Source: Vibrio sp. 14G-20 (GTDB lineage: Bacteria; Pseudomonadota; Gammaproteobacteria; Enterobacterales; Vibrionaceae). Taken from it: a stretch of 64,000 nt of DNA. Position numbers and translations under genes: made by a program. Numbering within the stretch: the first letter of the stretch is position 1; every line of letters starts with the position of its first letter. Below are positions 46,801 through 61,800 of this stretch, one piece after another. The notes beneath the pieces are model-generated. The model made no database searches. It was not told where the DNA came from and was given only the letters and a program-made list of their open reading frames with translations. The DNA is taken from assembly GCF_026241515.1 (NCBI RefSeq), contig NZ_JAPHPW010000002.1:1-64000 (forward strand), in the 5' to 3' direction.

Positions 46801-49800
46801 CAAACATCGACGTAAGCGTAACAGCGGTTGATGATGCGCCAGTGTCGGGTGACCTAGCGTACTCAATCGACGAAGATGGTTCGATTCGCCTAAGCCAAGA
46901 GCAACTGCTTTCTCAAGCATCTGACGTGGAAGGCGATGACCTAACAGCCAGCGGCCTAACGGTTGGTGGTGATGCAACAGTTGTTGCTAACGATGACGGC
47001 AGTTTCACCATCACGCCAGATGAGAACTTCAATGGCGACATCGATATCAGCTTTGATATCTCTGATGGCAATAATACGGTTCAAGCTTCTGCAGACCTAG
47101 CTGTTAACCCAGTAAATGACCTGCCAGTCCCTCAAGATCAACAGTTCAGCGTTGAAGAAGATGGCACGTTAATCTTCACCGATGCAGACCTATTAACAGA
47201 TGCTACAGATATTGAAGGTGACAACCTAACGGTTGAAGGTGTGACCTACGACGGTGGCGACGGTATCCTTACTGATAACGGTAACGGCACGTATACCTTT
47301 GCTCCGAATGAAAACTTCAATGGTGACGTAAACTTCAGCTTCGATGTATCAGACGGTACCGATACGGTTGCTGCAAACATCGATGTAAGCGTAACAGCAG
47401 TCGATGATGCACCAGTATCTGGCGACCTTGCTTACTCAGTCGATGAAGACGGTTCGATTCGTCTAAGCCAAGAGCAGCTGCTTTCTCAAGCATCAGATGT
47501 TGAAGGCGATGACCTTACTGCCAGCAGCCTAACGGTTGGTGGTGATGCAACCGTCGTTGCAAACGATGACGGCAGTTTTACCATCACGCCAGATGAGAAC
47601 TTCAATGGCGACATCGACATCAGCTTTGATATCTCCGATGGTACGAATACAGTTCAAGCCTCTGCAGACCTAACGGTTAACCCAGTTAACGACCTGCCAG
47701 TGCCTCAAGATCAACAGTTCAGTATTGCAGAAGACGGTACTTTACAGTTCACAGACGCGGATCTGCTTACAGGTGCGACAGACGCTGAAGGAGACAACCT
47801 GACAGTTGAAGCTATCACTTATGAAGGTACTGATGGCGTACTGACTGACCTGGGTGAGGGCTCATATAGCTTTGCGCCAAACGAAAACTTCAATGGCGAC
47901 GTGAGCTTTAGCTTTGATGTGTCGGACGGTACCGATACGGTGTCTGCAAACATTGATGTTAGCGTGACTCCTGAGAACGATCCGCCTGTTGCGGGTTCGA
48001 CGTCCTACACGGTGAATGAAGACAATTCGATTACCATTTCTGATGCACAACTATTGGCAACATCTTCAGATATTGAAGGTGATGTATCGATAGACAGCGT
48101 GACTTACTCTGGTAGCGACGGTGTCCTCGAAATCAATGGTAACGGCACTTACACCTTCTCGCCAAATGAGAACTTCAGCGGTGAAATTGCACTGGATGTG
48201 GTTGTTGCTGATGAGGATGGTGCGACCGACGCGACGACCGCGGGCATCAATGTTCTTGAAGTGAACGATCCGCCGGTTGCAGGCCCAACGTCTTACACCA
48301 TTGATGAAGACTCAGTACTGACTTTCAGTGAGTCTCAAGTGTTGCTTAATGCCTCAGATGTAGAAGGGGATGTTGAGCTTGTTGGTATTAGCTACAATGG
48401 TCCTGATGGTATCTTCTCAGTAAATGGTGATGGCACTTGTAGCTTCGCTCCGAATGAGAACTTTAATGGTCAAGTTCAGCTTGATGTCACCATTCGTGAT
48501 GAAGACGGTGCAGAGGTTGAAACCGCCATCAATGTTGACGTACTGCCAATCAATGATGCGCCAGTATCGGGTTATTTGGCTTACAACGTTAACGAAGATG
48601 GTTCAATCACACTGAGCCAAGATCAGCTGTTGTCTCAAGCGTCCGATGTTGAAGGCGAAGATCTAACCGCAAGCGACTTAACGGTAGATGGTAACGCAAC
48701 AGTAACCGCCAATGATGATGGTAGCTTTACCATCGTTCCAGATGCGAACTTCAATGGTGACATTGATATTCAATTCAACATCACTGATGGTACTGACACG
48801 GTTCAAGCAACCGCCGATCTTACTGTTAACCCAGTTAATGACTTGCCGGTTCCTCAAGACCAACAATTCAGTATCGCAGAAGACGGTACGCTTCAATTTA
48901 CAGATGCCGACCTACTTACCGGTGCCACCGATATTGATGGCGACGACTTAACCGTTGAAGGTATTAGCTATACAGGTGGTGATGGCGTACTGACCGACCA
49001 CGGTGATGGTACTTATACCTTTGCGCCAAATGAAAACTTCAATGGCGATGTGAACTTCAGTTTCGATGTGTCTGATGGCACAGAAACAGTCAGCGCTAAC
49101 ATTGATGTGAGTGTGACGCCTGAGAACGATCCGCCAGTTGCGGGTTCAACCTCGTACATGGTCAACGAAGACAATGCCATCACAATATCTGATGAGCAAC
49201 TGCTAGCAAACTCTTCTGATGTTGAAGGTGCAGTGTCGGTTGACAGCGTAACTTACAGCGGCACAGATGGTGTGTTCCAAGATAATGGTGACGGCAGTTA
49301 CACCTTCCTTCCTAATGAAAACTTCAGTGGCGATATCAGCCTTGAAGTTATTGTTGCCGATGAAGACGGTTCGATTGACGAAACCACCGCGGGCATTACC
49401 GTTCTAGAAGTGAATGATCCTCCGGTTGCGGGTCCAACGTCATACACCATTGACGAAGATTCGGTTCTGACGTTCAGTGAATCTCAGATTCTTGTGAATG
49501 CTTCGGATGTCGAAGGCGATGTAGAACTCGTTGGTATTAACTACGATGGCTCTGACGGTATCTTCACTGTAAATGGTGATGGTACATGCAGCTTTGCACC
49601 CAACGAAAACTTCAATGGTCAGGTTCAACTGGGTGTGACCATTCAAGATGAAGATGGCGCAACGGTTGAAACACACATTAACGTCGATGTATTGCCAATC
49701 AATGATGCGCCAGTATCGGGCGATTTGGCTTACACCGTCAATGAAGATAGCTCCATCACGCTAAGCCAGGAGCAATTGCTAGCACGAGCAGGTGATATCG

Positions 49801-52800
49801 ATAGCGACAACTTAGAAGCTATCAATCTATCTACTGATGAAAATGCGACCATCCAACACAATGATGATGGCAGCTACACCATCACACCTAACGCAGATTA
49901 CAACGGTGACCTAGATCTGAACTTCGATATCATCGATAACGATGGTGGTTCAGTTCAAGTTGGTCTAGATATTACCGTGAATCCGGTTAATGACTTGCCA
50001 CAAGCGCAAGATCAACAGTTTACGATTGAAGAAGACGGTACGTTACTCTTCACCGACGCTGACCTGCTTGCAGGCGCGTCGGATATTGATGGTGATGAAC
50101 TGTCGATTGAAAACGTGCTCTACACAGGTGCAGACGGTGTACTGAGTGATAACGGTGATGGTACCTACAGCTTTGCACCAAACGAGAACTTCAATGGTGA
50201 TGTTCAATTCTCATTCGATGTCTCTGACGGCACTGATTCAACATCAGCTGTTATTGATGTCAGCGTAACGCCTGAGAATGATCCACCGGTCGCGGGCTCG
50301 ACATCTTACACAGTCCAAGAAGATGGCCAAATCACGATCAGTGATGAGCAACTATTGGCAAACTCTTCCGATGTTGAAGGTGACGTTGCTCTATCGAGCG
50401 TGACTTACGCTGGTGACGACGGTTCGTTTGTTGATAACGGTAATGGTACTTACACCTTTACGCCGAATGAAAACTTCGATGGTGATATTTCACTAGACGT
50501 TGTTGTCGTTGACGAAGACGGTGCAACCGCAACCACAACCGCTGGCATCGATGTTATTGCTGTGAATGATGGACCTGAAACTTCGGGCATTCAGGCTGAA
50601 GTTGATGAAGATAATTCAATCACCATTACTCAAGAGCAGTTACTTGCTAATGCGACCGATGTTGAGGGTGATGAGTTAACGGCATCTAACCTTCAAACCA
50701 ACGATCCAGATGCGACAATTGTTGCGAATGACGATGGTTCATTCACTATTACGCACACAGAAAACTTCAATGGCGAGTTGGACTTCACATACAACATCAG
50801 TGATGGTGAGAATGAAGTTCTGACGACACTCGACTTGACGGTTAACCCTGTCAACGATGCGCCGGAAGCGGGCGATGAAATCTTCATCCAAGCGCAAGAA
50901 GACCAAACAGTTGGTGTGACACTTCGTGAAGAGCCCGCACTGCGTTTAGACCAAGCGCCAGAAAACGGCATCATTGAAGCGAATGTGAATGACGAATGGG
51001 TGGTACTGGAAGTAGGACAAGAAGTTCCTGCCGACACAGAAGTGCGCTTTATTCCAAATGATGACGCATTGGCTAACGGTACACACACCACGCAAATCGG
51101 TACGTTTGACGATAACGCGAGCGTGGACGATTGGGGTACAGAAGTCGACCCTTACACTCGTGAGTTCTCGGATGGCGACTTAACAGTAACCGTTCAAAGT
51201 AACGATGATCCTCTTGGTGCCTGGAATGGTAACACCCATATTGGTCACGGTATTGGTGATACAGACCGCCAAGGCCTAAGTGGTGATGAGAAACTGACAG
51301 TTTCGGTTGAAGGTCAAGACATCAATGAAATCAGCTTCCACCTTGATGGTTTGGGTGGCTGGTTCATGGAAGAGTCTCGTCACTTTACTGAAGTGGAAAT
51401 TCGCGCCTTCAACGATGATGGTGAGTTAATCGATTCGATGACTTACCACAAAGAAGACCGTAGCAATTACGAGACCGACTATACGCTTACGGTAAATGAG
51501 CCGGTGTCTTACTTTGAACTTGGTACCGTGCAAGGTAATGGTACTTACGTGGTTCAAAACATGACAGTGTCACAAACTTGTCATGATGAAGCCGTGTTTA
51601 CATCGATTGGTGTGGATGGTTCAGAGATCACCGAAACGGTTGAGTTGAATATCCATGCGGGTGACAACGAAATCGAGCTAACGGCTGAACTTCCGAATAT
51701 TACAGTCGATACCGATGGTTCTGCCCAGTTTGCTTCGGTTGTGATTACTGAAGAGCAACTACTGGCGCAAGCATCGGATATTGATGGTGATGACCTCGAT
51801 ATTCAGAATCTCGAGTTGGTGGGTGAAAACTCAGAGCATGCAACACTTACCGATAATGGTGATGGTACTTGGACGGTAACACCGGATGAAAACTTCCATG
51901 GTGAAATCGAACTTGGTTACCAAGTTACCGATGGTGAGCTGACAGACAGCAACATCATCAACATCAACTTCGAATCGGTGAATGATGCGCCAATCGTTTC
52001 TGGCCCGATTGTTCTATCGACAGACGAAGATGAAGGTATCACGTTCAGTGCGGATGACTTGTTAGCTAACACCACAGATGTGGAAGGCGATACGCTGTCT
52101 ATTTCTGACATCACTTACGGTGGTGACAACGGTGATTTAGTTGATAACGGTGATGGTACATTTACCTTCATGCCGAATGAGAACTTCAATGGTGAAATCG
52201 ACATTGATTACAAGGTCTTCGATGGCACCGATGAAGTCGCAACGCACTTAGATCTAACGGTTGTACCTGTTAATGATGTGCCAGTTCCGGGCGAACCATT
52301 GCACACCCAAATGCTTGAAAACGGCTCTATAATCATTGAAGCGAAAGACCTATTGTCTGGCGCGACCGATGTTGATGGTGACATTCTTCATGTTGAAAAC
52401 CTATTACTTGCGGACCAAACGCAAGGTACGTTAACAGATAACGGCGATAACACATTCACCTTCGAACCTGCAGAGAACTTCTCTGGTGAAGTGAATTTGA
52501 CCTTCGATATCAGTGATGGTCAAGCAAGCGCGCCAAGCACTGCAACTGTCGACGTCGAGATTGTCAATGAAGGCCCTGAGGTGAGTGGTCCAATTGAAGC
52601 CGCGGTTGATGAAGATGGTTCTATTACCATTACACAAGAGGACTTGTTAGCGAATGCAACGGATGTCGATGGTGACAACCTTGAAGCGGTTAACTTTGCG
52701 ACTAACGATCCAAATGCGGTTATTGTAGAAAACTCAGACGGTAGCTTCACAATTACACCAAGTGCAGACTTCTTTGGTGAGATTGAGTTCACCTACGATG

Positions 52801-55800
52801 TCACTGACGCAATCGAAACTGTTGCAGCTGACCTCAACCTAACCGTAAATCCAATCAATGATGCACCAGACGTGCCTGACATGTCTTTCACTACGGAAGA
52901 TGGTCAAGCGATTACTATTACCGAAGCTGAGTTACTGGCACAAGCGACAGACGTTGAAGGTGATGAACTGTCAGTTGTGAATGTGACGAGTGCAAGCGAC
53001 ACGGTAGAAGTCACAGACAATGGCGATGGAACATACACATTAACGCCAGAGCAGGGCTTCTTCGGTAATGTTGACTTAGCGTTTGACGTTAGCGATGGCA
53101 CTGATGTGGTTGCCGCAAACATCGACCTAAAAGTTGAGTTCGTCAACGATGCGCCAGAAGCAACACCCATGGTGGCTGATGTCGACGAAGATGGTTCAAT
53201 CCTCGTTACACAAGAAATGCTGTTGGAGAACGCGAGCGACCAAGATGGTGATGAGCTATTTGCTTCTTCGCTTGAAACCAATGATCCGAACGCAAGCATT
53301 GTAGACAATGGTGATGGCACGTACACAGTGACACCTTCTGAAGACTTCAACGGTGATATTGCATTCACTTATGAGGTGAGCGACGGTGAGCTGAGCACGT
53401 CTAATGACATGACATTGACCGTTAATCCGGTGAATGACATTCCAATTGTTGCTCCAGGCCTGTACCACATTGAAGAGGATGGCAGCATCCTGTTCACTCA
53501 AGAAGATCTGTTGAGTGGTGCGATTGATATTGATGGCGACGCTCTAAGCGTAACTAGCATCAATTACTCTGGCGATGAAGGCACAGTCACCGACAATGGT
53601 GACGGCACGTTCAGCTTCGTTCCTGAAGAGCACTTCAGTGGCGATCTACAGTTCAGCTTTACGGTAACAGACGGTACAGATGAAGTTGAACAAGACATCA
53701 ATGTTCACATTGAAGCCGTAGCTGATGCGCCTGACTTAGTGATTACGGATGGCGATGGTGTCAACGTTGATGATGAAGCAATTCTGGTTGAGCCAGGCGG
53801 CATTGTTGAGCTTAATATTGCGGCGGCACTGGTAGACCAAGATCTATCAGAAACACTGACAGTAACGGTTGATGGTGTGCCTGAAGGCTCAGTGATTACC
53901 TACGATAACGAAGGGGTAATCAATAACCAAGACAACGGTATCACCAGTTACAACGATACTGAAATCACAGTCACGTTTGAGGGTGAGACAGCTGGTTACG
54001 AAAACACAGCGGGTTACTACAAAGTTGATGAAGACGGCAACATCACGGGCGTTGAAATCGTCTACGAAAATGCCTCACAAGTCGATGGTGGTGGTGACCT
54101 TGTTCCTGGGCAAGAACAGTTCAGCTTCCAAGTTGCGGAAGGCGAGAGCTTTAACCTTTTCTTAATTCCAAACGGACATCAGCACAACGACTTTGATGCA
54201 ATGCAAGACGGTCAGTACGAGTTCCGTGCTGAAGATGGTTCGCCTGCAAACATGGATACGGTAGATCCTCAACTTATCTTTGTTGCGGCAGATGGAAGCG
54301 AGACCGTGATTCAAGGCCAGAATGGTGACGCGATCTTCCATGGTGGTTCAAGCTCTCAGCTAAACCAAGATGGTATAGAACATACTCGCACGACGGTTAA
54401 TGAAGACGGCGAGCTGGTTTACGGCTTTGAAGATTTGTATGGTGGCGGTGATGCTGACTACACAGATTTCAACTTCACAATTGATGTGGGTGAAGTGAAC
54501 AGCCAAATCTACAGCGGTGAAGTGACGGTTGGTCCTGACGGTACGGTGAACTTACCAACAACGGCTATCGAAAATGCACTGCAAATTCAGCTACCAGAAG
54601 ACTTCAACGAACAGCTTGAAGTTCATGTAACCGCAACCGCAACAGAGCTATCGAATGATGATTCTGAAACGGTGTCTCAAACCATCTACATTAACGCGAC
54701 AGGCGCGCACATTGAGCATGCACCTGAAGCACTTCCTGTTGCAGCAACCGTGGAAGAAGATGGTTCGATCATCATCACGCAAGAAGATTTGTTGGCTAAT
54801 GCGCGTGATTTAGATGGCGATCAGCTGACGGCTCTGAATTTAGCAACCGATGATGAGAGCGTTACGATTACTGATAATGGTGATGGTACTTACACATTAA
54901 CGCCAGATGCTGACTTCAATGGCGATGTTAGCTTTACGTTTGATGTGTCTGATGGTGATGATGTTGTCTCTACCAATCTAGAGCTAACGGTTTCACCAGT
55001 GAACGATGGTCCAGAAGCACAAGACCAAGCATTCATCGTTGGCGAAGATGGCGTGTTAACGTTCAATGACCAAGACCTATTAACAGGTGCAACGGACATT
55101 GAGGGAGATGACCTAAGTGTTGAAGGTGTAACTTACACTGGCACAGACGGTGTCCTAACCGATAATGGCGATGGCACATACAGCTTCGCGCCAAACGAAA
55201 ACTTCAATGGCGATGTGAACTTCTCGTTCAATGTATCAGATGGTACCGATACGGTAACCGCTAACATTGATGTGAGCGTGACGCCAGAGAATGATCCTCC
55301 GGTTGCTGGCAGCACGTCTTACACGGTTCATGAAGACAACTCTATTACAATCAGTAACGAACAACTGCTAGCGAACTCTTCGGATATCGAAGGCGAAGTC
55401 GCAATTGATAACGTGACTTACAGTGGTAGCGACGGTGTTCTGGAAATCAACGGTGACGGCACATATACCTTCTCTCCAAACGAGAACTTCAATGGCGAAG
55501 TTAGCCTAGATGTTGTCGTGACGGATGAAGATGGAGCGACTGAAGCAACAACGGCGGGTATTACTGTCCTTGAGGTGAACGATCCGCCAGTTGCTGGCCC
55601 AACGTCATACACCATCGATGAAGATTCAGTACTGACTTTCAATGAGTCTCAAGTTCTGCTGAACGCTTCTGATATTGAAGGTGATGTTGAGCTTGTTGAG
55701 ATCAACTACGATGGTCCAGACGGAATCTTCTCAATCAATGGTGATGGTACATGTAGCTTCGCACCGAATGAAAACTTCAACGGCCAAGTGCAGTTGGATG

Positions 55801-58800
55801 TAACCATTCAAGATGAAGACGGCGCTCAAGTTGATACGTTTATTACGGTTGATGTCCTACCAATCAATGATGTTCCAGTATCAGGAGACTTGGCATATAG
55901 CGTAGAGGAAGACGGTTCGATTACCTTGAGCCAAGAGCAGCTTCTTTCTCAAGCTAGCGATGTAGATGGAGACGACCTTACTGCTTCTAACTTAGTGGTT
56001 GATGGCGATGCAACGGTTGTTGCTAACGATGACGGTAGCTTTACCATCACACCAGATGCGAATTTCAACGGTGATATTGACCTAACGTTCGACATCAACG
56101 ACGGGGCAGACACACTTGTTGCTACCGCTGACCTAACCGTTAATCCAGTTAATGACCTTCCACAACCACAAGATCAAACGTTCAGCATTGGCGAAGACGG
56201 CATCTTGAACTTCACTGATGAAGACTTGCTGACAGGTGCGACTGACATTGATGGGGATGACCTGTCGGTTGAAGGCGTTGCTTACACGGGTGCCGACGGT
56301 GTTCTTACTGATAATGGCGACGGAAGCTACAGCTTTGCGCCAAACGAAAACTTCAATGGTGATGTGAACTTCAGTTTTGATGTGTCAGATGGCACGGATA
56401 CGGTTCAAGCCAACATAGATGTGAGCGTGACACCAGAGAATGATCCACCGGTTGCAGGTAGCACGTCTTACACCGTTCATGAAGACAACTCAATTACCAT
56501 CAGCGACGAACAGTTACTTGCTAACTCTTCGGACATTGAAGGTGATGTGGCAGTCGATAGCGTGACTTACACTGGCGCTGATGGTGTCTTTGAAGACAAT
56601 GGTGACGGTACTTACACCTTCTCGCCAAACGAAAACTTCAACGGCGAAGTTAGCCTTGATGTTGTCGTTACCGATGAAGAGGGCGCAACTGAAGCGACCA
56701 CCGCGGGTATTACTGTACTTGAGGTGAACGATCCACCAATCGCAGGCTCAACGAGCTACTCAGTCAACGAGGACGAAGTTATCACCATCAGTTCAGAGCA
56801 ACTGTTGGCGAACGCTTCTGATATCGAAGGTGAAGTGGCGATTGATAGCGTTAACTACACAGGCTCAGACGGTATCTTTACCGACAATGGTGATGGCACA
56901 TTCAGCTTCGCACCAAACGCTAATTTCGATGGCGATGTAAGCCTTGATGTTGTCGTTACTGATGAAGATGGCGCAACCGTAGCAACCAACGCAAGCATTG
57001 ATGTTCTGCCTGTTAATGATGCTCCAGTATCGGGTGACTTGGCATACAGCGTGGACGAAGATGGTTCAATTACCTTGAGCCAAGAGCAATTACTTGCTCA
57101 AGCGAGCGATGTTGACGGTGATGACTTAACAGCGGCCAACCTGACCGTTGGTGGTGATGCGACAGTTACAGCAAACGATGATGGTAGTTTCACTATCACG
57201 CCAGATGCTAACTTCAATGGTGACATCGATTTGAACTTCGACATTACCGATGGTGATGCGACGCTTCAAGCAACGGCTGATCTTACCGTTAACCCTGTCA
57301 ATGACTTGCCAACAGTCGGTGAGCCACAATTTGTGACTCAAGAAGACACCAGCTTTACCTTCACAGAAGAGCAACTGCTGCAAAATGCGGGCGATATTGA
57401 TGGCGATAACCTATCGGTTGAAAATGTTGCTTCAGATAGCGGTACTTTGGCTGATAACGGCGACGGAACTTACACATTCGCACCGAATGAAAACTTCGAC
57501 GGCAATGTGAATGTGACGTTCGACGTGAATGACGGTACAGCGACAGTACCAGCAGAAGCGACGATTGATGTTCAATCTGTGGTTGATATGCCAGAGCTGT
57601 CGATTGCGTCTGACTTGATCATTGCTTCAGACAACTTCGAGTCTGGCTCAAACGGTTGGAATACCGGTACTGAAAGCTCACAAGGCTTCGAATCAGGTGA
57701 CATGCTAGGTCGTATTGGTGGCACTGGTGGCGATGAAGCAGTCAGCAAAACTTACGACATTCCAAGTGATGTGAGCGAAGTTAATATCTCGTTCAGTTTC
57801 TATGAAATTGATTCTTGGGATGGTGAGTCATTCCAAATCTTTGTCGGCGGCGAAGAGCTTACTTCGTTAGACAACTCGGCGTTCCAAACTCAAGATGGCA
57901 CGACAACGTTGTACGATTCAGCGGGCAATGAAGTGGGTGAAGTTGTTCACGGCGTGTCGCAAGGTGAAGGCTTCAGTGGTTGGAACGACCAAGCACACCA
58001 AATCAACCTAACGGTACCCGTCGAAGATGGCCAACTTGAGTTAGGCTTTGGTTCAACCCTGAATCAAAGCGTGAATGATGAGTCGTTTGGTATCGACAAC
58101 ATCGAAATCTCAGTGTCAGACGCGGATTACCAAATCATTGGTACTGAAGACACACCAGTGCCGCTGGATATCGATGCGGCACTAACGGATACCGATGGTT
58201 CAGAAAATCTCGCTATCTTGATTGAAGATGTACCAGAGGGAAGTTCGCTTTCTGCAGGTACAGACAACGGCGATGGCACGTGGTCACTACAACCAGAAGA
58301 ACTTGCAGGGCTTGAGTTTATCCCTTCTGGTGACTTCAATGGCGATGTGGTACTAACGGTCAATGCGACATCAACGGATGTCGATACAGGTACAACCGCA
58401 ACGGCAACACAAGATGTGACGATTCACATTTCGCCAGCGAACGATGCTCCAGAAGTTGACGGTGATATTAGTGCCGTTACAGCCGAAGATAACAGCATCA
58501 CGCTAACGCAAGAGCAGTTGCTAGAGCACGCTGTCGATATTGATGGTGATGATCTATCCGCAATCAACCTAACCACCAATGATGAAAATGCTACCGTTGA
58601 AATGAACGACGATGGCAGCTTCACCATTACACCAAGTGAAAACTTCAACGGTAATATCGAATTTAGTTACGATGTCACTGATGGAGAAGACATGGTGGCA
58701 GCAGGCCTAGACTTGACGGTAACACCAGTCAATGACGCGCCAGAGCCACAAGACCAAGCATTCACCATTGGTGAGGATGGTGTTCTTAACTTCACAGACG

Positions 58801-61800
58801 AAGACCTACTCACAGGTGCAACGGATGTTGAAGGTGACACACTAACGGTTGAAAGCGTGACATACACGGGCGCTGACGGTGTACTTACTGACAATGGTGA
58901 TGGTAGTTACAGCTTCGCACCTAACGAGAACTTCAATGGTGATGTGAACTTTAGCTTTGATGTGTCAGATGGCACAGATACGGTTCAAGCCAACATTGAT
59001 GTGAGTGTCACACCAGAGAACGATCCTCCAGTGGCAGGCAGCACGTCTTACACGGTTCATGAAGACAACTCAATCACCATTAGTAACGAGCAGCTATTGG
59101 CTAACTCTTCTGATGTCGAAGGTGAAGTGGCGATTGATAGCGTGTCTTACACTGGCAGTGATGGTGTGTTTGAAGACAACGGTGACGGCACGTATACCTT
59201 CTCACCAAACGAGAACTTCAATGGCGAAGTAAGCTTGGCCGTTGTTGTGACCGATGAAGACGGTGCAACTGAAGCGACCACCGCCGGAATTACCGTTCTT
59301 GAGGTGAACGATCCACCAATCGCAGGTTCAACCAGCTATTCAGTCAACGAGGACGAAGTTATCACCATCAGTTCAGAGCAACTGTTGGCGAACGCTTCTG
59401 ATATCGAAGGTGAAGTGGCGATTGATAGCGTTAACTACACCGGCTCAGACGGTATCTTTACTGACAACGGTAACGGTACATTTAGCTTCGCACCAAACGC
59501 GAACTTCGACGGTGATGTCAGCCTTGATGTTGTCGTAACTGATGAAGATGGCGCAACCGTAGCGACCAACGCAAGCATTGATGTTCTGCCTGTTAACGAT
59601 GCTCCGGTATCGGGTGGCTTGGCATACAGCGTTGATGAAGATGGTTCGATTAACCTAAGCCAGGAGCAGTTACTTGCTCAAGCAAGTGATGTAGACGGCG
59701 ATGACTTAACAGCAGCTAACCTGACCGTTGGTGGTGATGCGACTGTCACTGCAAACGATGACGGTAGTTTCACTATCACGCCAGATGCGAACTTCAATGG
59801 CGACATTGACCTAAGTTTTGATATTTCGGATGGCACTGAGTCAATTGTGGCAAACGCCGATCTGACGGTAAACCCAGTTAATGACTTGCCAACGACATCT
59901 GATGTTTACGCGAACGTTGATGAAGATAACGTTATTACTATCACGCAGGAGCAACTACTTGCGAATGCCGCTGATATTGAGGGTGATGACCTTGTCGCTT
60001 CCGACTTAACCTTAGTGGGTGACGATGCAACGATTGTCGACAATGGCGATGGTACGTTCTCAATCACTCCAAGCGAAAACTTCAATGGCTACATCGATGT
60101 TGCCTACAGCATTAGCGATGGCGACACACCAATTGCAGCTAACTTAGGCTTGACTGTTGACCCAGTTAACGACGCGCCAATTGTTTCTGCTGATGTAGCG
60201 ATAACCATTGAAGAAGACGGTTCATACACGATTACTCAAGAAGAACTCCTACAATTCGCGACTGACATCGAAGACGATGACATGACCGCAATTATCGGAG
60301 AGCAGGGCGATGAAACAACCGTAAGTGGCACAGTGTTGGATGCTGAAACCAGTAATCCAGTGTCTGGTGCGGAAGTCACCCTGACCGACAGTGCTGGAAA
60401 TAGCTACACCACAGTAACGGATGATTCAGGAAACTACTCTGTTACAGGTTCAGTCGTTGATCAAGGCACGGTGACCATTGAGCAAGAAGGTTCAATTACC
60501 AGTAGCTTCCTGGTTCCAGCAGGTGAAGATACCAATGGTGGCGTAACCGCAATATCTGAAGTTCTTGAAGAAACAGATATGCGTATTGTGGTCACATGGG
60601 GTGAAAGCCCACGTGATATGGACAACCACCTATGGCTCTATGATACAGAGAATGGCAATGAGCTAGACCATATTTACTACCGTGACATGAGCCACGACCT
60701 TGGTGAAGGTAACGTCGTTCAGCAAGATGTTGATGATACGAATGGTAATGGTCCTGAAACCATCACCATTCCAAATTACCAAGACGCTGACATGCACTAT
60801 TCAGTTCATAACTACACCAGCAGAAGTTGGGATGTGGATGGCGTTGAAGATGTGCAGGTTCAGGTGTTCGTAGGCGATACTTTGGTTGAAACCTTCAGCC
60901 CAGACCTTGCTGATAACCCATCGGGTGACCATTGGCATGTATTCGATATCGTGAACGGCGTTATTGTTCCAAGCCAAGATGTGGGCAGCGAGAATGCGTT
61001 CGATTTGCCAACAGCAGAAGAAGCGCTTGCGGCTGAAAACGGCATTGATATTTCTGAGTTGTTAGCAGGCGATGAAGACGGCGACTCTGGTGATACGGGG
61101 GGGAACGAACCAAGTGTTGGAGATGTTTCAATTGAGAACGCGCTAATCACTGATAATGGTGATGGAACTTACACCATTACGCCGGAAGAGAACTTCAACG
61201 GTGAATTCTCCATTAGCTACAACGTGGATGATGGCAACGGAGGGGTGACTCCAGCTGAGCTTGATGTAACCGTAACAGCAGTCAACGATCTTTCTGTGAT
61301 TTACGATCATGACTACACCATTAATGAAGATGGTTCGTTAACCTTTACCGATGAACAACTATTGGCTGGTGCAACAGACATCGACGGTGATGACCTTTCT
61401 GTTGAATCTGTTAACTACGAAGGCACAGACGGTGTATTCACGGATAATGGCGATGGTACTTACACCTTTGCTCCAAACGAGAACTTCAATGGTAATGTCG
61501 ACCTAACTTACGATGTGAGTGATGGTACTGATGTTGTATCGGCGAACATTGATGTTCAAGTGGTTCCAATCAATGACGTACCGGTAGCGGGTTCTACAAC
61601 TTACAGTGTTGAAGAAGACGGCAGTATCACCCTAAGCGATGCACAACTTCTGGCGAATAGCTCGGATGTTGAAGGTGAAGTGTTTGTCAGCGATGTAAGC
61701 TACAGCGGTACTGATGGTGTGTTCACCGATAATGGTGATGGTACTTACACCTTTGCTCCAAACGAAAACTTTAACGGTGACATCAGTCTTGATGTCTCTG

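Larger units (their letters stand above)
44541..50867 (+). repeat. Cadherin-like repeat array 1 (about 22 units)
   Basis: About 22 units of ~288 bp lie between residues of about 223 and 2332. NFNG-type strand motifs recur every 285-294 bp, for example at 46452, 46740, 47028 and 47319. Several unit types alternate: one with LTVGGDATVVANDDGSF, one with TYDGGDGILTDNGNGTY and one with GDGTCSFAPNENFNGQVQL, which contains a rare Cys. This array has the highest internal DNA identity in the window. Confidence 0.88.

Noticed and set aside
43985..60000. Many antisense frames rich in Ser, Val and Pro opposite the giant adhesin
   Set aside because: They are mirror frames of the repetitive coding strand, recur with the repeats, and have no ribosome sites or recognisable domains.
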